Source: Achromobacter sp. UMC71
GTDB lineage: Bacteria; Pseudomonadota; Gammaproteobacteria; Burkholderiales; Burkholderiaceae_B
Length of the DNA stretch: 64,000 bases
Assembly: GCF_014170305.1 (NCBI RefSeq)
Contig: NZ_LZZT01000015.1
Span: 62,001 to 126,000 of the forward strand
Direction: 5' to 3'
Below the pieces are notes generated by a model. It saw only the letters and a list, made by a program, of their open reading frames with translations. It searched no databases and had not been told where the DNA came from. Position 1 is the stretch's first letter. Every line of letters begins with the position of its first letter. Of the stretch, positions 48,794-57,210 are shown piece after piece. Both the position numbers and the translations under genes were made by a program.

Positions 48794-49633
48794 CTAGCGC
48801 GCCGCGCGGCCCTTGGACTGCTCGTACAACGGCAGCACCTGCTGGGCGGCGGCCTGCAGGTCGGTAATGCGCGACGCGGCCGACGGATGGGTGGACAGAA
48901 TTTCGGGCGGCGCATTGCCGCTATCGGCCGCCCCCATCTTCTGCCACAGCGTCACGGCCGCGCGCGGGTCAAAGCCCGCCCGCGCGGCCAGTTCCACGCC
49001 CATGCGGTCGGCTTCGGTCTCGTGGGTGCGGCTATTGGGCAGCGTGAACATCACGCTGGTGAGCTGCCCGCCCAGGTCCGACGCGGCGTTGGACCCCGTG
49101 GCAATGGACAGCACCTGCAAGCCCAGGCTGGTGGCCATCTGCTGCGACACGCGTTCGCGCGCATGCTCGCGCAGCGCATGCGAGATTTCGTGGCCCAGCA
49201 CCGCCGCCAGCTCGTCGTCGGTCGGCTTGATCTTGTTGATCAGGCCCGTGTAGACAGCGATCTTGCCGCCCGGCATGCACCAGGCGTTGATCTCGTCGCT
49301 GGTCAGCACATGCACTTCCCATTTCCAGCCGGACGCATCCGGGCGGAACACCCCGGCCTGCGCGATCAGGCGCTGCGAGATGCTGCGCACCCGGGCCACC
49401 TGCTGGGCATCGCGGTCCAGCAGGTTCTTGGCCTGGGCCTGCTTGAGGATGTCGGCATACTGCTGATTGGCTTCCTGCTCCAGCGCCTGCGACGGCACCA
49501 TGCTGGACATGTACTGGGTGCGGTTCACGCCAATGGCGCCCGACTGCGTGGTGTTCATGCCCGTGCAGCCGGCCAGCGCGGCCAGACCCAGGACGGCCAC
49601 CATGCGGCGCAACGGATAGGGGTTACGGCTCAT
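48794..49633 (-). CDS. M48-family metalloprotease lipoprotein (LoiP/BepA-like)
   Basis: 279 aa outer-membrane-associated quality-control protease. Start at ATG 49633 with GGAGG before it; the longer frame adds 48 unsupported residues. Lipobox ALAGC at ~residue 22. Zinc site HEISH near residue 150, with the third ligand in THETEADRMG. The final STHPSAASRITDL segment is typical of the family. The substrate is not known; related proteins trim misfolded outer-membrane proteins. Confidence 0.92.
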   Translation of the reverse strand: MSRNPYPLRRMVAVLGLAALAGCTGMNTTQSGAIGVNRTQYMSSMVPSQALEQEANQQYADILKQAQAKNLLDRDAQQVARVRSISQRLIAQAGVFRPDASGWKWEVHVLTSDEINAWCMPGGKIAVYTGLINKIKPTDDELAAVLGHEISHALREHARERVSQQMATSLGLQVLSIATGSNAASDLGGQLTSVMFTLPNSRTHETEADRMGVELAARAGFDPRAAVTLWQKMGAADSGNAPPEILSTHPSAASRITDLQAAAQQVLPLYEQSKGRAAR

Positions 49634-49674
49634 GTCGGCCTCCAATGGTTGCGAATATCGGGGCCCGCCAGGCC

Positions 49675-50742
49675 TCAGGTACGATCGCCGCACTGCCCGC
49701 GATCGCGCAGGGCGTGGTCGATCAGCACCAGGGCCAGCATGGCTTCGGCGATGGGCGTGGCGCGAATGCCGACGCACGGATCGTGACGCCCCAGCGTCTG
49801 CACCATGACGGGTTCGTTGGCGCGGTTGACCGACCGGCGCTCGACCCGGATGCTGGACGTAGGCTTGATGGCCAGCGACACCGTCACTGGCTGGCCGGTG
49901 GAAATGCCACCCAGCACGCCGCCGGCGTGGTTGGTCAGGAAACCATCGGGTGTGATTTCGTCGCCGTGTTCGGAGCCGCGCTGCGCGATGCAGTCGAAGC
50001 CCGCACCGATGGACACGCCCTTGACGGCGTTCAGGCCCATCATCACGTGCGCGATGTCGGCGTCCAGGCGGTCATAGATGGGCTCGCCCCACCCGGCCGG
50101 CAGGTTTTCGGCCACGACCTCGATGCGGGCGCCGACCGAATCGCCGTCGCGGCGCAGCTGGTCCATGTAGGCCTCCAGCTCGGGCACGATCTCGGCGTTG
50201 GGCGCGTAGAACGGGTTGTTCGGCACGTCGTCCCACGAGACGAAGGGAATCGCGATCGGGCCCAGTTGGCTCATGTAGCCACGCACCTTCACGCCGTACT
50301 GTTCAGACAACCACTTCTTGGCCACGGCGCCTGCGGCCACCGTCGGCGCGGTCAGGCGGGCCGACGAGCGGCCACCGCCCCGCGGGTCGCGCAGGCCGAA
50401 CTTGCGCCAGTAGGCGTAGTCGGCATGACCCGGACGGAACGTGTCTGTGATGTTGGAATAGTCCTTGCTGCGGGCATCGGTGTTGCGGATCAACAGGCCG
50501 ATGGGCGTGCCCGTGGTCAGGCCTTCGTACACGCCAGACAGGATTTCGACCTGGTCGGCTTCCTGGCGCTGAGTGACGTGGCGCGAGGTGCCGGGACGGC
50601 GGCGGTCCAGTTCAAGCTGGATATCGGCGGCATCCAGGGACAGTCCGGGCGGACAGCCATCGATGACGCAACCGATGGCCGGCCCGTGGGATTCGCCAAA
50701 ATTCGTGACGGTGAACAAGGTACCGAGGGTATTGCCGGGCAT
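49675..50742 (-). CDS. aroC: Chorismate synthase
   Basis: AroC makes chorismate from EPSP using reduced FMN. 355 aa. Diagnostic motifs: [14 protein letters not shown] near the start (residues ~17-30), [21 protein letters not shown], and [10 protein letters not shown] / [16 protein letters not shown] towards the end. Single-gene unit between the M48 protease and the EAL gene. Confidence 0.97.
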   Translation of the reverse strand: MPGNTLGTLFTVTNFGESHGPAIGCVIDGCPPGLSLDAADIQLELDRRRPGTSRHVTQRQEADQVEILSGVYEGLTTGTPIGLLIRNTDARSKDYSNITDTFRPGHADYAYWRKFGLRDPRGGGRSSARLTAPTVAAGAVAKKWLSEQYGVKVRGYMSQLGPIAIPFVSWDDVPNNPFYAPNAEIVPELEAYMDQLRRDGDSVGARIEVVAENLPAGWGEPIYDRLDADIAHVMMGLNAVKGVSIGAGFDCIAQRGSEHGDEITPDGFLTNHAGGVLGGISTGQPVTVSLAIKPTSSIRVERRSVNRANEPVMVQTLGRHDPCVGIRATPIAEAMLALVLIDHALRDRGQCGDRT

Positions 50743-50778
50743 AGGAAGTCAACAGGTCGGGTTTGCGAGCAACCCCGA

Positions 50779-52245
50779 TTATGACACCGCCGAGGCCAAA
50801 GCCTGAATCTCGGCGGCCGGCGCGGGCCGGCCCAACAGGAAACCCTGCATCACGCGGCAGCCCAGCGACTTGAGGATTTCGCGCTGCCCTTCGGTTTCGA
50901 CGCCTTCGGCCACCACGGGCAGATGCATCGCCTGGCACAGCCCGAACAGGGCTGACACCACTTCGCGGCTGCCGGCGTCGGACTCCAGCGCGGAAATGAA
51001 GCTGCGGTCGATCTTGACCCAATCGATGGGCAGGTGGCGCAGGTGGTTCAGGCTGGAATAGCCGCAACCGAAGTCGTCCAGCGCCACGCCGATGCCTTTG
51101 GCGCGCAGGGTGTTCAAAATCTTCACGTGCCGGTCATAGTGCAGGATGAAGATCGATTCGGTGATCTCCAGCACCAGCTTGCGCGGCGCCAGGCGGGTCG
51201 AGGCCAGCACGTCGGACACCAGCTGGACCAGGCTGTCCTCGTTCATCTGCTTGACCGACAGATTCACATGCACCCGCCAGGCCGCCGGCCACAGCGCGGC
51301 CTGCGAGCAGGCGCGTTCCAGGATCCAGGCGCCCAGCGGCACGATCAGGCCGCTGCGTTCGGCCAGTTCGATGGTCACGGCCGGAGACACGCTGCCCAGT
51401 TCCGGATGGTGCCAGCGCAGCAGCGCCTCGCAGCCCTGCACCACGCCGGTGCCGCTATCGCAGACAGGCTGGTAGTACAGCTCGAACTGGTCCATGGACG
51501 CCGTCGTCAGCGCCAGCCGCAAATCGTTTTCCAGCCCTTGCTGATCGCGCTGGCGCGCCAGCATGCGAAAGTCGAACATGTTCCAGCCGGGCCCGCCCCG
51601 CTCTTTCAGCGGCACCATGGCGACCTGCACGCAGCGTTGCAATTCTTCCACACTGCGGCCGTGGTCCGGATACAACGCCGCCCCCACACGGAACACGGCG
51701 ATCAGCGGGCGGCCGCCCAATTCGTAGGGAACCGACAGGTCTTCCAGCAGCTTGGCCGACACCTGGGCCGCTCCCACCTCATCGACCTCGGGAATGCACA
51801 CCGTGAATGTGTCGGTGCCGCTGCGCGCCACCATGCCGCCCAGCGCGCGGGTCAGCAGGCTGAGGCGGTCGGCCACCATCACCAGCAGGGTCTGGTCTTC
51901 GCCGGCGCGCAGCATGGCGCTGATCTCGGCGTACTGGTCAAAACTGATCAGGAAAAACGCGCCAATGCCGCGCGTGCCCGTACGAGCGCGCGCGATGCCC
52001 AGGGTTTCGCGCTCGCCATGCGATGCGCCGCCCAGCCCGAACGCGCCCCTGCCGGACTGCCGTTCAGCCTGGTTCAGCCAGGCACGCGCGCGACGATGCA
52101 GCTCCCGCTGGCTCAGGACACCGGTCAATTCGTCACGCGTCAGCCGATCGCGCAGCACACGTTCCCTGCGCACGAAAAACAAACATATCGCTGCAAGTGC
52201 GCCCGCGAGCGTCAGGCACAGTGCGAGCAGGTAACTCTCACGCAC
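50779..52245 (-). CDS. EAL-domain c-di-GMP phosphodiesterase with degenerate GGDEF
   Basis: 488 aa inner-membrane enzyme. One N-terminal membrane helix (ESYLLALCLTLAGALAAICLFFV). The GGDEF domain carries SGTDTF at the active-site loop, so it cannot make c-di-GMP but may bind GTP. The EAL domain is intact: EALLRWHHP, VNLSVKQM, ITES, DDFGCGYSSL (Thr to Cys change), KIDRSF, VAEGVET and QGFLLGRP. Expected action is c-di-GMP hydrolysis. Start GTG 52245. Divergent from a LapD-like receptor and close to lapD, so it may set local c-di-GMP. Confidence 0.92.
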   Translation of the reverse strand: MRESYLLALCLTLAGALAAICLFFVRRERVLRDRLTRDELTGVLSQRELHRRARAWLNQAERQSGRGAFGLGGASHGERETLGIARARTGTRGIGAFFLISFDQYAEISAMLRAGEDQTLLVMVADRLSLLTRALGGMVARSGTDTFTVCIPEVDEVGAAQVSAKLLEDLSVPYELGGRPLIAVFRVGAALYPDHGRSVEELQRCVQVAMVPLKERGGPGWNMFDFRMLARQRDQQGLENDLRLALTTASMDQFELYYQPVCDSGTGVVQGCEALLRWHHPELGSVSPAVTIELAERSGLIVPLGAWILERACSQAALWPAAWRVHVNLSVKQMNEDSLVQLVSDVLASTRLAPRKLVLEITESIFILHYDRHVKILNTLRAKGIGVALDDFGCGYSSLNHLRHLPIDWVKIDRSFISALESDAGSREVVSALFGLCQAMHLPVVAEGVETEGQREILKSLGCRVMQGFLLGRPAPAAEIQALASAVS

Positions 52246-52456
52246 GGAGCCCCCTATCTAGAAACCCTTGGCGTTGTGGTCCGGAAAGAAACCCAAGGGC
52301 TGTAACATTTTTTAAATTATGCATTATTTTCGCAAAAAAACGCCACACTTCAGGAGCAACGCGCTCCTTTTCCTTCGATTCCTGCACTGATCTGGTTGCT
52401 CGCGAGGGGTCATGACGGTCCTTGGATAGCAGTCGCTGGCCGGTCCTTAGCGCCAT
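52238..52456 (-). CDS. Possible 72-aa leader/small protein overlapping the EAL gene start
   Basis: An ATG at 52,456 is preceded by AAGGAG at ideal spacing, a better ribosome site than the EAL gene's own. The frame stops eight bases inside the EAL gene, so its translation could couple to or gate the EAL start. The predicted protein is basic (MALRTGQRLLSKDRHDPSR...) with no recognised domain. AT-rich codons in the middle differ from neighbouring genes. It could be a non-coding leader instead. Confidence 0.35.
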   Translation of the reverse strand: MALRTGQRLLSKDRHDPSRATRSVQESKEKERVAPEVWRFFAKIMHNLKNVTALGFLSGPQRQGFLDRGLRA

Positions 52457-52777
52457 GCCGTCTCCTTACTACGACAGCCAGAGCCGGAAAATTAATACGG
52501 CCTGTCTCAATAGTTATCATCCGGGCAATTATCACGAACGAAATAATTGCACAGGTTGTCTGATGTCGCTGGTGATTTCGTAATATTCTGTATGTTCTGT
52601 GACATGCGGAATTACAGCGTACGCGACGACACTGAGGTATTAGTAACGTGTGTCACGTTTCTTATCCAGCATTTTTCCCGATCGGGCACTTTCGCTGCCT
52701 GACGTCCCCCTTTTACTGGCAGGCCGGCATTGCGCGGCACCGGCAACGGTGCGGGCCACGAAGGGAACCCCTACTAC
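52457..52777. promoter_or_regulatory. Divergent regulatory region between the EAL gene and the second lapD-like gene
   Basis: About 320 relatively AT-rich bases with no gene. A perfect dyad AACGTG-TGT-CACGTT lies at 52,645-52,659, about 120 bases before the plus-strand start. A direct repeat TTCTGT-ATG-TTCTGT lies nearby at about 52,590. Both are candidate protein-binding sites; no promoter can be named with confidence. Confidence 0.45.
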
Positions 52778-54751
52778 ATGTCCACATTACGCCGGCTGAT
52801 CCTCTGCACCGCCCTCCTGATTGCCTTCATTTTGCTCGGTGCGCAGGCGCTGGGGATGCTGGCGGCCCACCGCTACCTGAATACCCAGCTGGCCCAGCAG
52901 GGCCAGGCCGGCGCCAGCGCCCTGGCGTGGGCTCTGTCGCACGATGCCGCAGGCGCGCAGGACAAAGGCAAGCTGGCGGATGATCTGTTTGGCGCCGGCC
53001 TGTATTCGCTGGTGCGCATCACCGCGGAAAATGGGGACATCCTGGCGGAACGCCACGAGGCGCCGGCCGGCTCGCCCAACCCGGCACGGGATTGGCGCGA
53101 CAGCTGGCTGAAGATGGAGGCGCCCGCCGCCACCCGGCCGATCCTGTCGGCCGACGGGCGCCAACGCGGCTCGGTCACGGTCCAGGCGGACTCCCGGCTG
53201 GCGCGCGACACCTTGTGGCAGGGTGGTGTCCGCGTCATCGGCCTGGTACTGGCCGCTGGCGTCTTCTGGACGCTGTTCGCCGTTAACCTGCTGCGCTGGA
53301 TCGAAGCGCGCACCTCGCGGGACATCTGCGAGCGGGTGCGCGCGCTGGCGCCCGGCGGCGACCCGACGCCCATCGGGGCCTGCGAGCTGGCCGGGGTGGA
53401 TCAAGCCCTGGTCGACGCCCAGCGCAAAGTGGCCGCCACCGTCCAGGAACAGAACGCCCGGATCGAATCCCTGCAAAGCGAGATCTCACGCGACGCGGTC
53501 ACCCGCCTGCCCAACCGCAAATATTTCATCGACCATTTCCGGCAGGCGCTGGCCAGCCAGGAACCCGACGCCGGCGGCCACATCCTGATGTTCCGCCAGC
53601 GCGATCTGGCACAGATCAACCGGCACCTGTCGCGCGCCTTCACGGATCAATGGCTGCGGTCCTCGTCCGACCGCCTGCGCAAGCTGGTCGACGGCTCGGG
53701 CGGCCCAGCCGCGGTGCTGGCGCGCATCAGCGGCTCGGACTTCGCCCTGCTGATGCCTCGCACGTCGGCGCCCCAGGCGGGCCTCCTGGCCGAGCGGGTG
53801 CGGCGCGAGCTGCGTTCCTTGCGCGTGCCCATGGACAAGCGCGGCTGGTGCCGCTGGGCGCTGGCGATGGCCGCCTACGCCCCGGGCGACAACATGAGCG
53901 ACACGCTGGCGCGGCTGGACCATGCCCTCATGTGCGCGGAAAGCGTCGACGACGACCAGATCGCCCCCGCCAGCCAGGCGGCCGACAGCACCCGCATCGG
54001 CGAATACAGCTGGCACGACGCGCTGTCCACGGCCTTGGAGCAGCACCGCTTCTCATTGACAGTGCAGCCCCTGGCGGACGTGTCCGGCACCCTGCTGCAC
54101 CACGAGGCCAGCCTGACCCTGCACGACGCCGCGGGTGCCGATCCGGTGCCGGCCTCGATCTTCATGCCGCCGGCGGTGCGACTGGGGCTGTCGGCCGAAT
54201 GCGACATCCAGGCCATCCGCCTGGGACTGGACTGGCTGTACACCCACGCCGACGCGCTGACGGTGCACATATCCCAGGGCTCGCTGACCCAGGCCACCTT
54301 CCTGTCGCGGCTCGACCGCATGCTGGCCGACCGGCCGGCCCTGACCGCGCGGCTGATCATCGAAGTGGATGCCGTCGCGCTGGTGGAGCACGAAGCCGAC
54401 ATGCACCAGCTGTGCCGCATCGTCGGCCAGGCGGGCGGCCGCGTCGGCCTGGCGCGCCTGTCGCAGCAGTTCGGCGCGATGGAACACCTGCACGAGTATT
54501 CCCTGTCGTACGTGAAACTGTGCGGCAGCTTCATCACCGGCATCCTGCACAGCCCTGGCAGCCAGCACCTGGCCGCCACGGTCGTGGCCACTGCGGTGTC
54601 GCTGAACATGGCGGTGTACGCGGAAGATGTGCCCGACGCCGCCACTCGCTCCATCCTGGAGACCATCGGCGTACGCGCGATTCGCGGCGCTGTCGTAAAC
54701 TTCGCCCGCGCGCAAGACCTCGCGCCTGACCACCAATGGGTTCCTAGTTGA
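52778..54751 (+). CDS. Second LapD-like c-di-GMP receptor (orphan)
   Basis: About 657 aa, paralogous to LapD over its whole length: TM ~8-30, periplasmic domain, TM ~150-170, degenerate GGDEF (SGSDF in place of GGDEF) and degenerate EAL (HEASLTL). Shared stretches include VTRLPNRKYF, FRQRDLA, SYVKL and AVYAEDVPD. The periplasmic loop reads DGRQRG where LapD has DGWRQIG, so the Trp that grips LapG is missing. No lapG lies next to it. Start ATG 52778 matches the LapD start; the ribosome site is poor. The last codons overlap the TTG start of a histidine kinase, so they form one unit. Confidence 0.88.
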   Translation: MSTLRRLILCTALLIAFILLGAQALGMLAAHRYLNTQLAQQGQAGASALAWALSHDAAGAQDKGKLADDLFGAGLYSLVRITAENGDILAERHEAPAGSPNPARDWRDSWLKMEAPAATRPILSADGRQRGSVTVQADSRLARDTLWQGGVRVIGLVLAAGVFWTLFAVNLLRWIEARTSRDICERVRALAPGGDPTPIGACELAGVDQALVDAQRKVAATVQEQNARIESLQSEISRDAVTRLPNRKYFIDHFRQALASQEPDAGGHILMFRQRDLAQINRHLSRAFTDQWLRSSSDRLRKLVDGSGGPAAVLARISGSDFALLMPRTSAPQAGLLAERVRRELRSLRVPMDKRGWCRWALAMAAYAPGDNMSDTLARLDHALMCAESVDDDQIAPASQAADSTRIGEYSWHDALSTALEQHRFSLTVQPLADVSGTLLHHEASLTLHDAAGADPVPASIFMPPAVRLGLSAECDIQAIRLGLDWLYTHADALTVHISQGSLTQATFLSRLDRMLADRPALTARLIIEVDAVALVEHEADMHQLCRIVGQAGGRVGLARLSQQFGAMEHLHEYSLSYVKLCGSFITGILHSPGSQHLAATVVATAVSLNMAVYAEDVPDAATRSILETIGVRAIRGAVVNFARAQDLAPDHQWVPS

Positions 54752-56295
54752 CGGAAGGATTGTTTCTTCGCACCCTCCGGCGTTTTCGCCATCGCCGCGC
54801 AGGCCGCGCGATCTACTCCCGCCCGGCCCGGCCACGATGGCTGGCAGCCGCCCTGCTCTGGCCCGCTCCCTTGCTGGCAGCGGGCCCCGGCACTTCCTAT
54901 CCGGACCTTCAAGCGGGCCTCGTCGCCGGTATCGCCCTGGCGTGCGCGGCCGCGTTCGCCGCCGCCTGGGCGTATACACGCAGCGCGATCTACGGCGCCG
55001 GCATGGCGTTCGTGCTGGTGGAAGGCGTGTTGCGCGCCCAGCCTACGCTATTTCCCGCCGGCGCCCTGCAGGCCGGCTCGTTCGCCGCCATGCTGGCCCT
55101 GTCCGTCCCGCTGATCTGCGGCAGCCCTATGGCCGCCCGGCTCGCCGCGGCGTGCCGCTGGGCGTGCATCGCGTTGACCGGCCTGGCGGCGTTGGCATTA
55201 ATCTTCGTCTATGACGCCGACGGCGGCATGCTGCCCGGCCTGGTCGCCGCCGTGTGCGCGGCGGCCAGCGCGGCGCTGGCGGTGTGGTTTCTGGCCGCGG
55301 CGGCCAGACCTGGCCCCCGGCGGGCGGCGGCGCTGGCGCTGGGCGCCGCGTACGCGCTGTCGGCCTGGGTGCTGGGCCAGGATGCCTGGTCCACCCGAGG
55401 CAATGGCGCCTTGGCGCCCGAAATGGCACGGCTGCTGCTGGTCCTGGCCGCCCTGTTGCTGGCCGGCCTGGCCCGTGGGCCGCGCCAAGACCCGGCCAGC
55501 CACGATCAGGCCGCCGCTGGCCATCAGGTCCAGGGCGAGCTACGCCTGGCGGAAATGGCGGGCGCCCTGGACACCCAACGCCAGATGAACGCCCTGATCT
55601 CGCACGAACTGCGTGCGCCACTCGCCACCATCAGCGCCGCGGCCCAATCGCTGGACATGATCCTGTCCGGCAGCGGCGAAGCGGTCGACACCCGCCTGGC
55701 GCGCATCCACCGTTCGGTCAGCCGCATGACCGAACTGATGGAACAGTTGCTAAACCAGGACCGCTTGGGCGAACCCGCGTGGACCCCGCGCGGCGAGTTG
55801 ACCGACATGGCCGGACTGGTTGGCGACGTGGTCGCCGCCATGCAGCCGGACACGGCGCACGCCCTGCTGCTGCAAGCCGGCGCGGACACGCTGCCCGTCT
55901 ACTGCGATCGTCCGCTCACCAGCGTGGTGGTGCGCAACCTGATCCATAACGCCATCAAATACTCGCCCGCCAGCGAACCCATCCGGATCGAAACCGGACG
56001 AACCCAGGAAAGCGGCGTGCAGATGGCCTGGATGTCGGTCAGCGACAGCGGGCCCGGCATCGGCGAAGAAGAACAGGCCCGCATCTTCGAGCCGCACTTT
56101 CGCCGCACGGCGCACCGCGAGACGCAAGGAATGGGTATCGGCCTATATCTGGCCCGGCGCATCTGCCAGAACCAGGGCGGCTCGCTGACCATGCACAGCA
56201 AGGTCGGCGTGGGCACGCGGTTCGTGATCACGCTGCCCGCCCAGCCGCCCGTGACGGGGGATCGCGATCAGGGCGATCAGGCAGCGAACACGTAG
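54748..56295 (+). CDS. Membrane sensor histidine kinase
   Basis: 515 aa. N-terminal half (~30-245) contains about seven hydrophobic helices without a clear periplasmic domain or HAMP, so it senses a membrane or intracellular cue. HisKA H-box ISHELRAPLATI near residue 290; HATPase with N-box RNLIHNAIKYSP, G1 DSGPGIG, and GMGIGLYLARRI. Intact and probably active. Start TTG 54748 overlaps the previous stop (TTGA); a TTG at 54760 with GGAAGG touching it is possible. The 3' end overlaps the convergent response-regulator gene by 19 bases. Confidence 0.9.
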   Translation: MTEGLFLRTLRRFRHRRAGRAIYSRPARPRWLAAALLWPAPLLAAGPGTSYPDLQAGLVAGIALACAAAFAAAWAYTRSAIYGAGMAFVLVEGVLRAQPTLFPAGALQAGSFAAMLALSVPLICGSPMAARLAAACRWACIALTGLAALALIFVYDADGGMLPGLVAAVCAAASAALAVWFLAAAARPGPRRAAALALGAAYALSAWVLGQDAWSTRGNGALAPEMARLLLVLAALLLAGLARGPRQDPASHDQAAAGHQVQGELRLAEMAGALDTQRQMNALISHELRAPLATISAAAQSLDMILSGSGEAVDTRLARIHRSVSRMTELMEQLLNQDRLGEPAWTPRGELTDMAGLVGDVVAAMQPDTAHALLLQAGADTLPVYCDRPLTSVVVRNLIHNAIKYSPASEPIRIETGRTQESGVQMAWMSVSDSGPGIGEEEQARIFEPHFRRTAHRETQGMGIGLYLARRICQNQGGSLTMHSKVGVGTRFVITLPAQPPVTGDRDQGDQAANT

Positions 56296-56996
56296 CCCTG
56301 GCCGCGCACGGACAGCACGGGCAGCTTCAAGCCCGCGCTTTGGGCTTTGGCGCGCAGACGGCTGACCAGCACGTCGATACGGCGCAGTTCAAATCCGCCG
56401 GGGCTATCGGGCAGGAACAATTCGGCCAGCGCCTGGCGGCTGACGGCGGAGCCCGCCGCATCCATCAACGCTACGAGAAAGGTGCGCTCCTGGGCGCTCA
56501 GGTGCAACGACGCACCATCGGGTGCCACCAGGATCCAGCCGCCATCCTGCAGCGACCACGCCGTATCGGCGGATGCGCGGGTTTCGGCATCGACCGGCCG
56601 CGGCGCCTTGGCCAGGCGCATGCGCCGGGCCAGGCTGCGGATGACCGAGCTGAGTTCCAGCAGATCCACCGGTTTGGTCATGTAGACGTCGGCGCCGCCC
56701 TCCAGGCCGCGCACCCGGTCCTCCAGCGCGCTGCGGCCAGTCAGCATGACGATGCCCACAGGACTCAATGCACGCAGGCGCGTGGCCACGGAAAACCCAT
56801 CTTCTCCAGGAAGATGCGCGTCAAGGATGACGATATCGCAGGGCTGCTCCTGCAGCCGGCGGTAAAACGCCGCGGCATTATCACAGGCAAACGCCACACG
56901 GAAACCGTACCCGCCCAAGCCCAACGCCAACTCCTCCCGGAAGTCCGCATCATCCTCAAGCAAGCCGATACACAGCAAACCATCTGCGCCAGGCAT
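56277..56996 (-). CDS. OmpR-family response regulator
   Basis: 239 aa. Receiver domain with acidic cluster LLEDDAD (~14-17), phospho-Asp in VILDAHLPG, Thr in MLTGRS and Lys in YMTKPVDLLEL, all intact. C-terminal winged helix (LHLSAQERTFLVALMDAAGSAV..., ending SVRGQGYVF). It faces the histidine kinase gene tail to tail with overlapping ends, an unusual geometry for a cognate pair. It is probably the partner of that kinase. Confidence 0.92.
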   Translation of the reverse strand: MPGADGLLCIGLLEDDADFREELALGLGGYGFRVAFACDNAAAFYRRLQEQPCDIVILDAHLPGEDGFSVATRLRALSPVGIVMLTGRSALEDRVRGLEGGADVYMTKPVDLLELSSVIRSLARRMRLAKAPRPVDAETRASADTAWSLQDGGWILVAPDGASLHLSAQERTFLVALMDAAGSAVSRQALAELFLPDSPGGFELRRIDVLVSRLRAKAQSAGLKLPVLSVRGQGYVFAA

Positions 56997-57210
56997 ATTT
57001 AGAGTGCTTTATATTGAAAATTGTCGACAAATGCCCCAAGGACGGGCGTGCCGTCCTGAGTGTCCCGCAGGCGACAATCTTACGACTTTTACAATGGAAA
57101 CGAATGATTGCAGGGAAAAAAACCGCGATTTTTCGACGCAATGCGCCAATTTCCTGCGACATCCCCCCATAAAAGACCGATTTCCCGTCAACAACCAGTC
57201 AAAATGAACC

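Noticed and set aside
52648..52983. Plus-strand frame overlapping the start of the second lapD-like gene
   Set aside because: GTG start without ribosome site, no domain, and it overlaps a well-supported gene in another frame.
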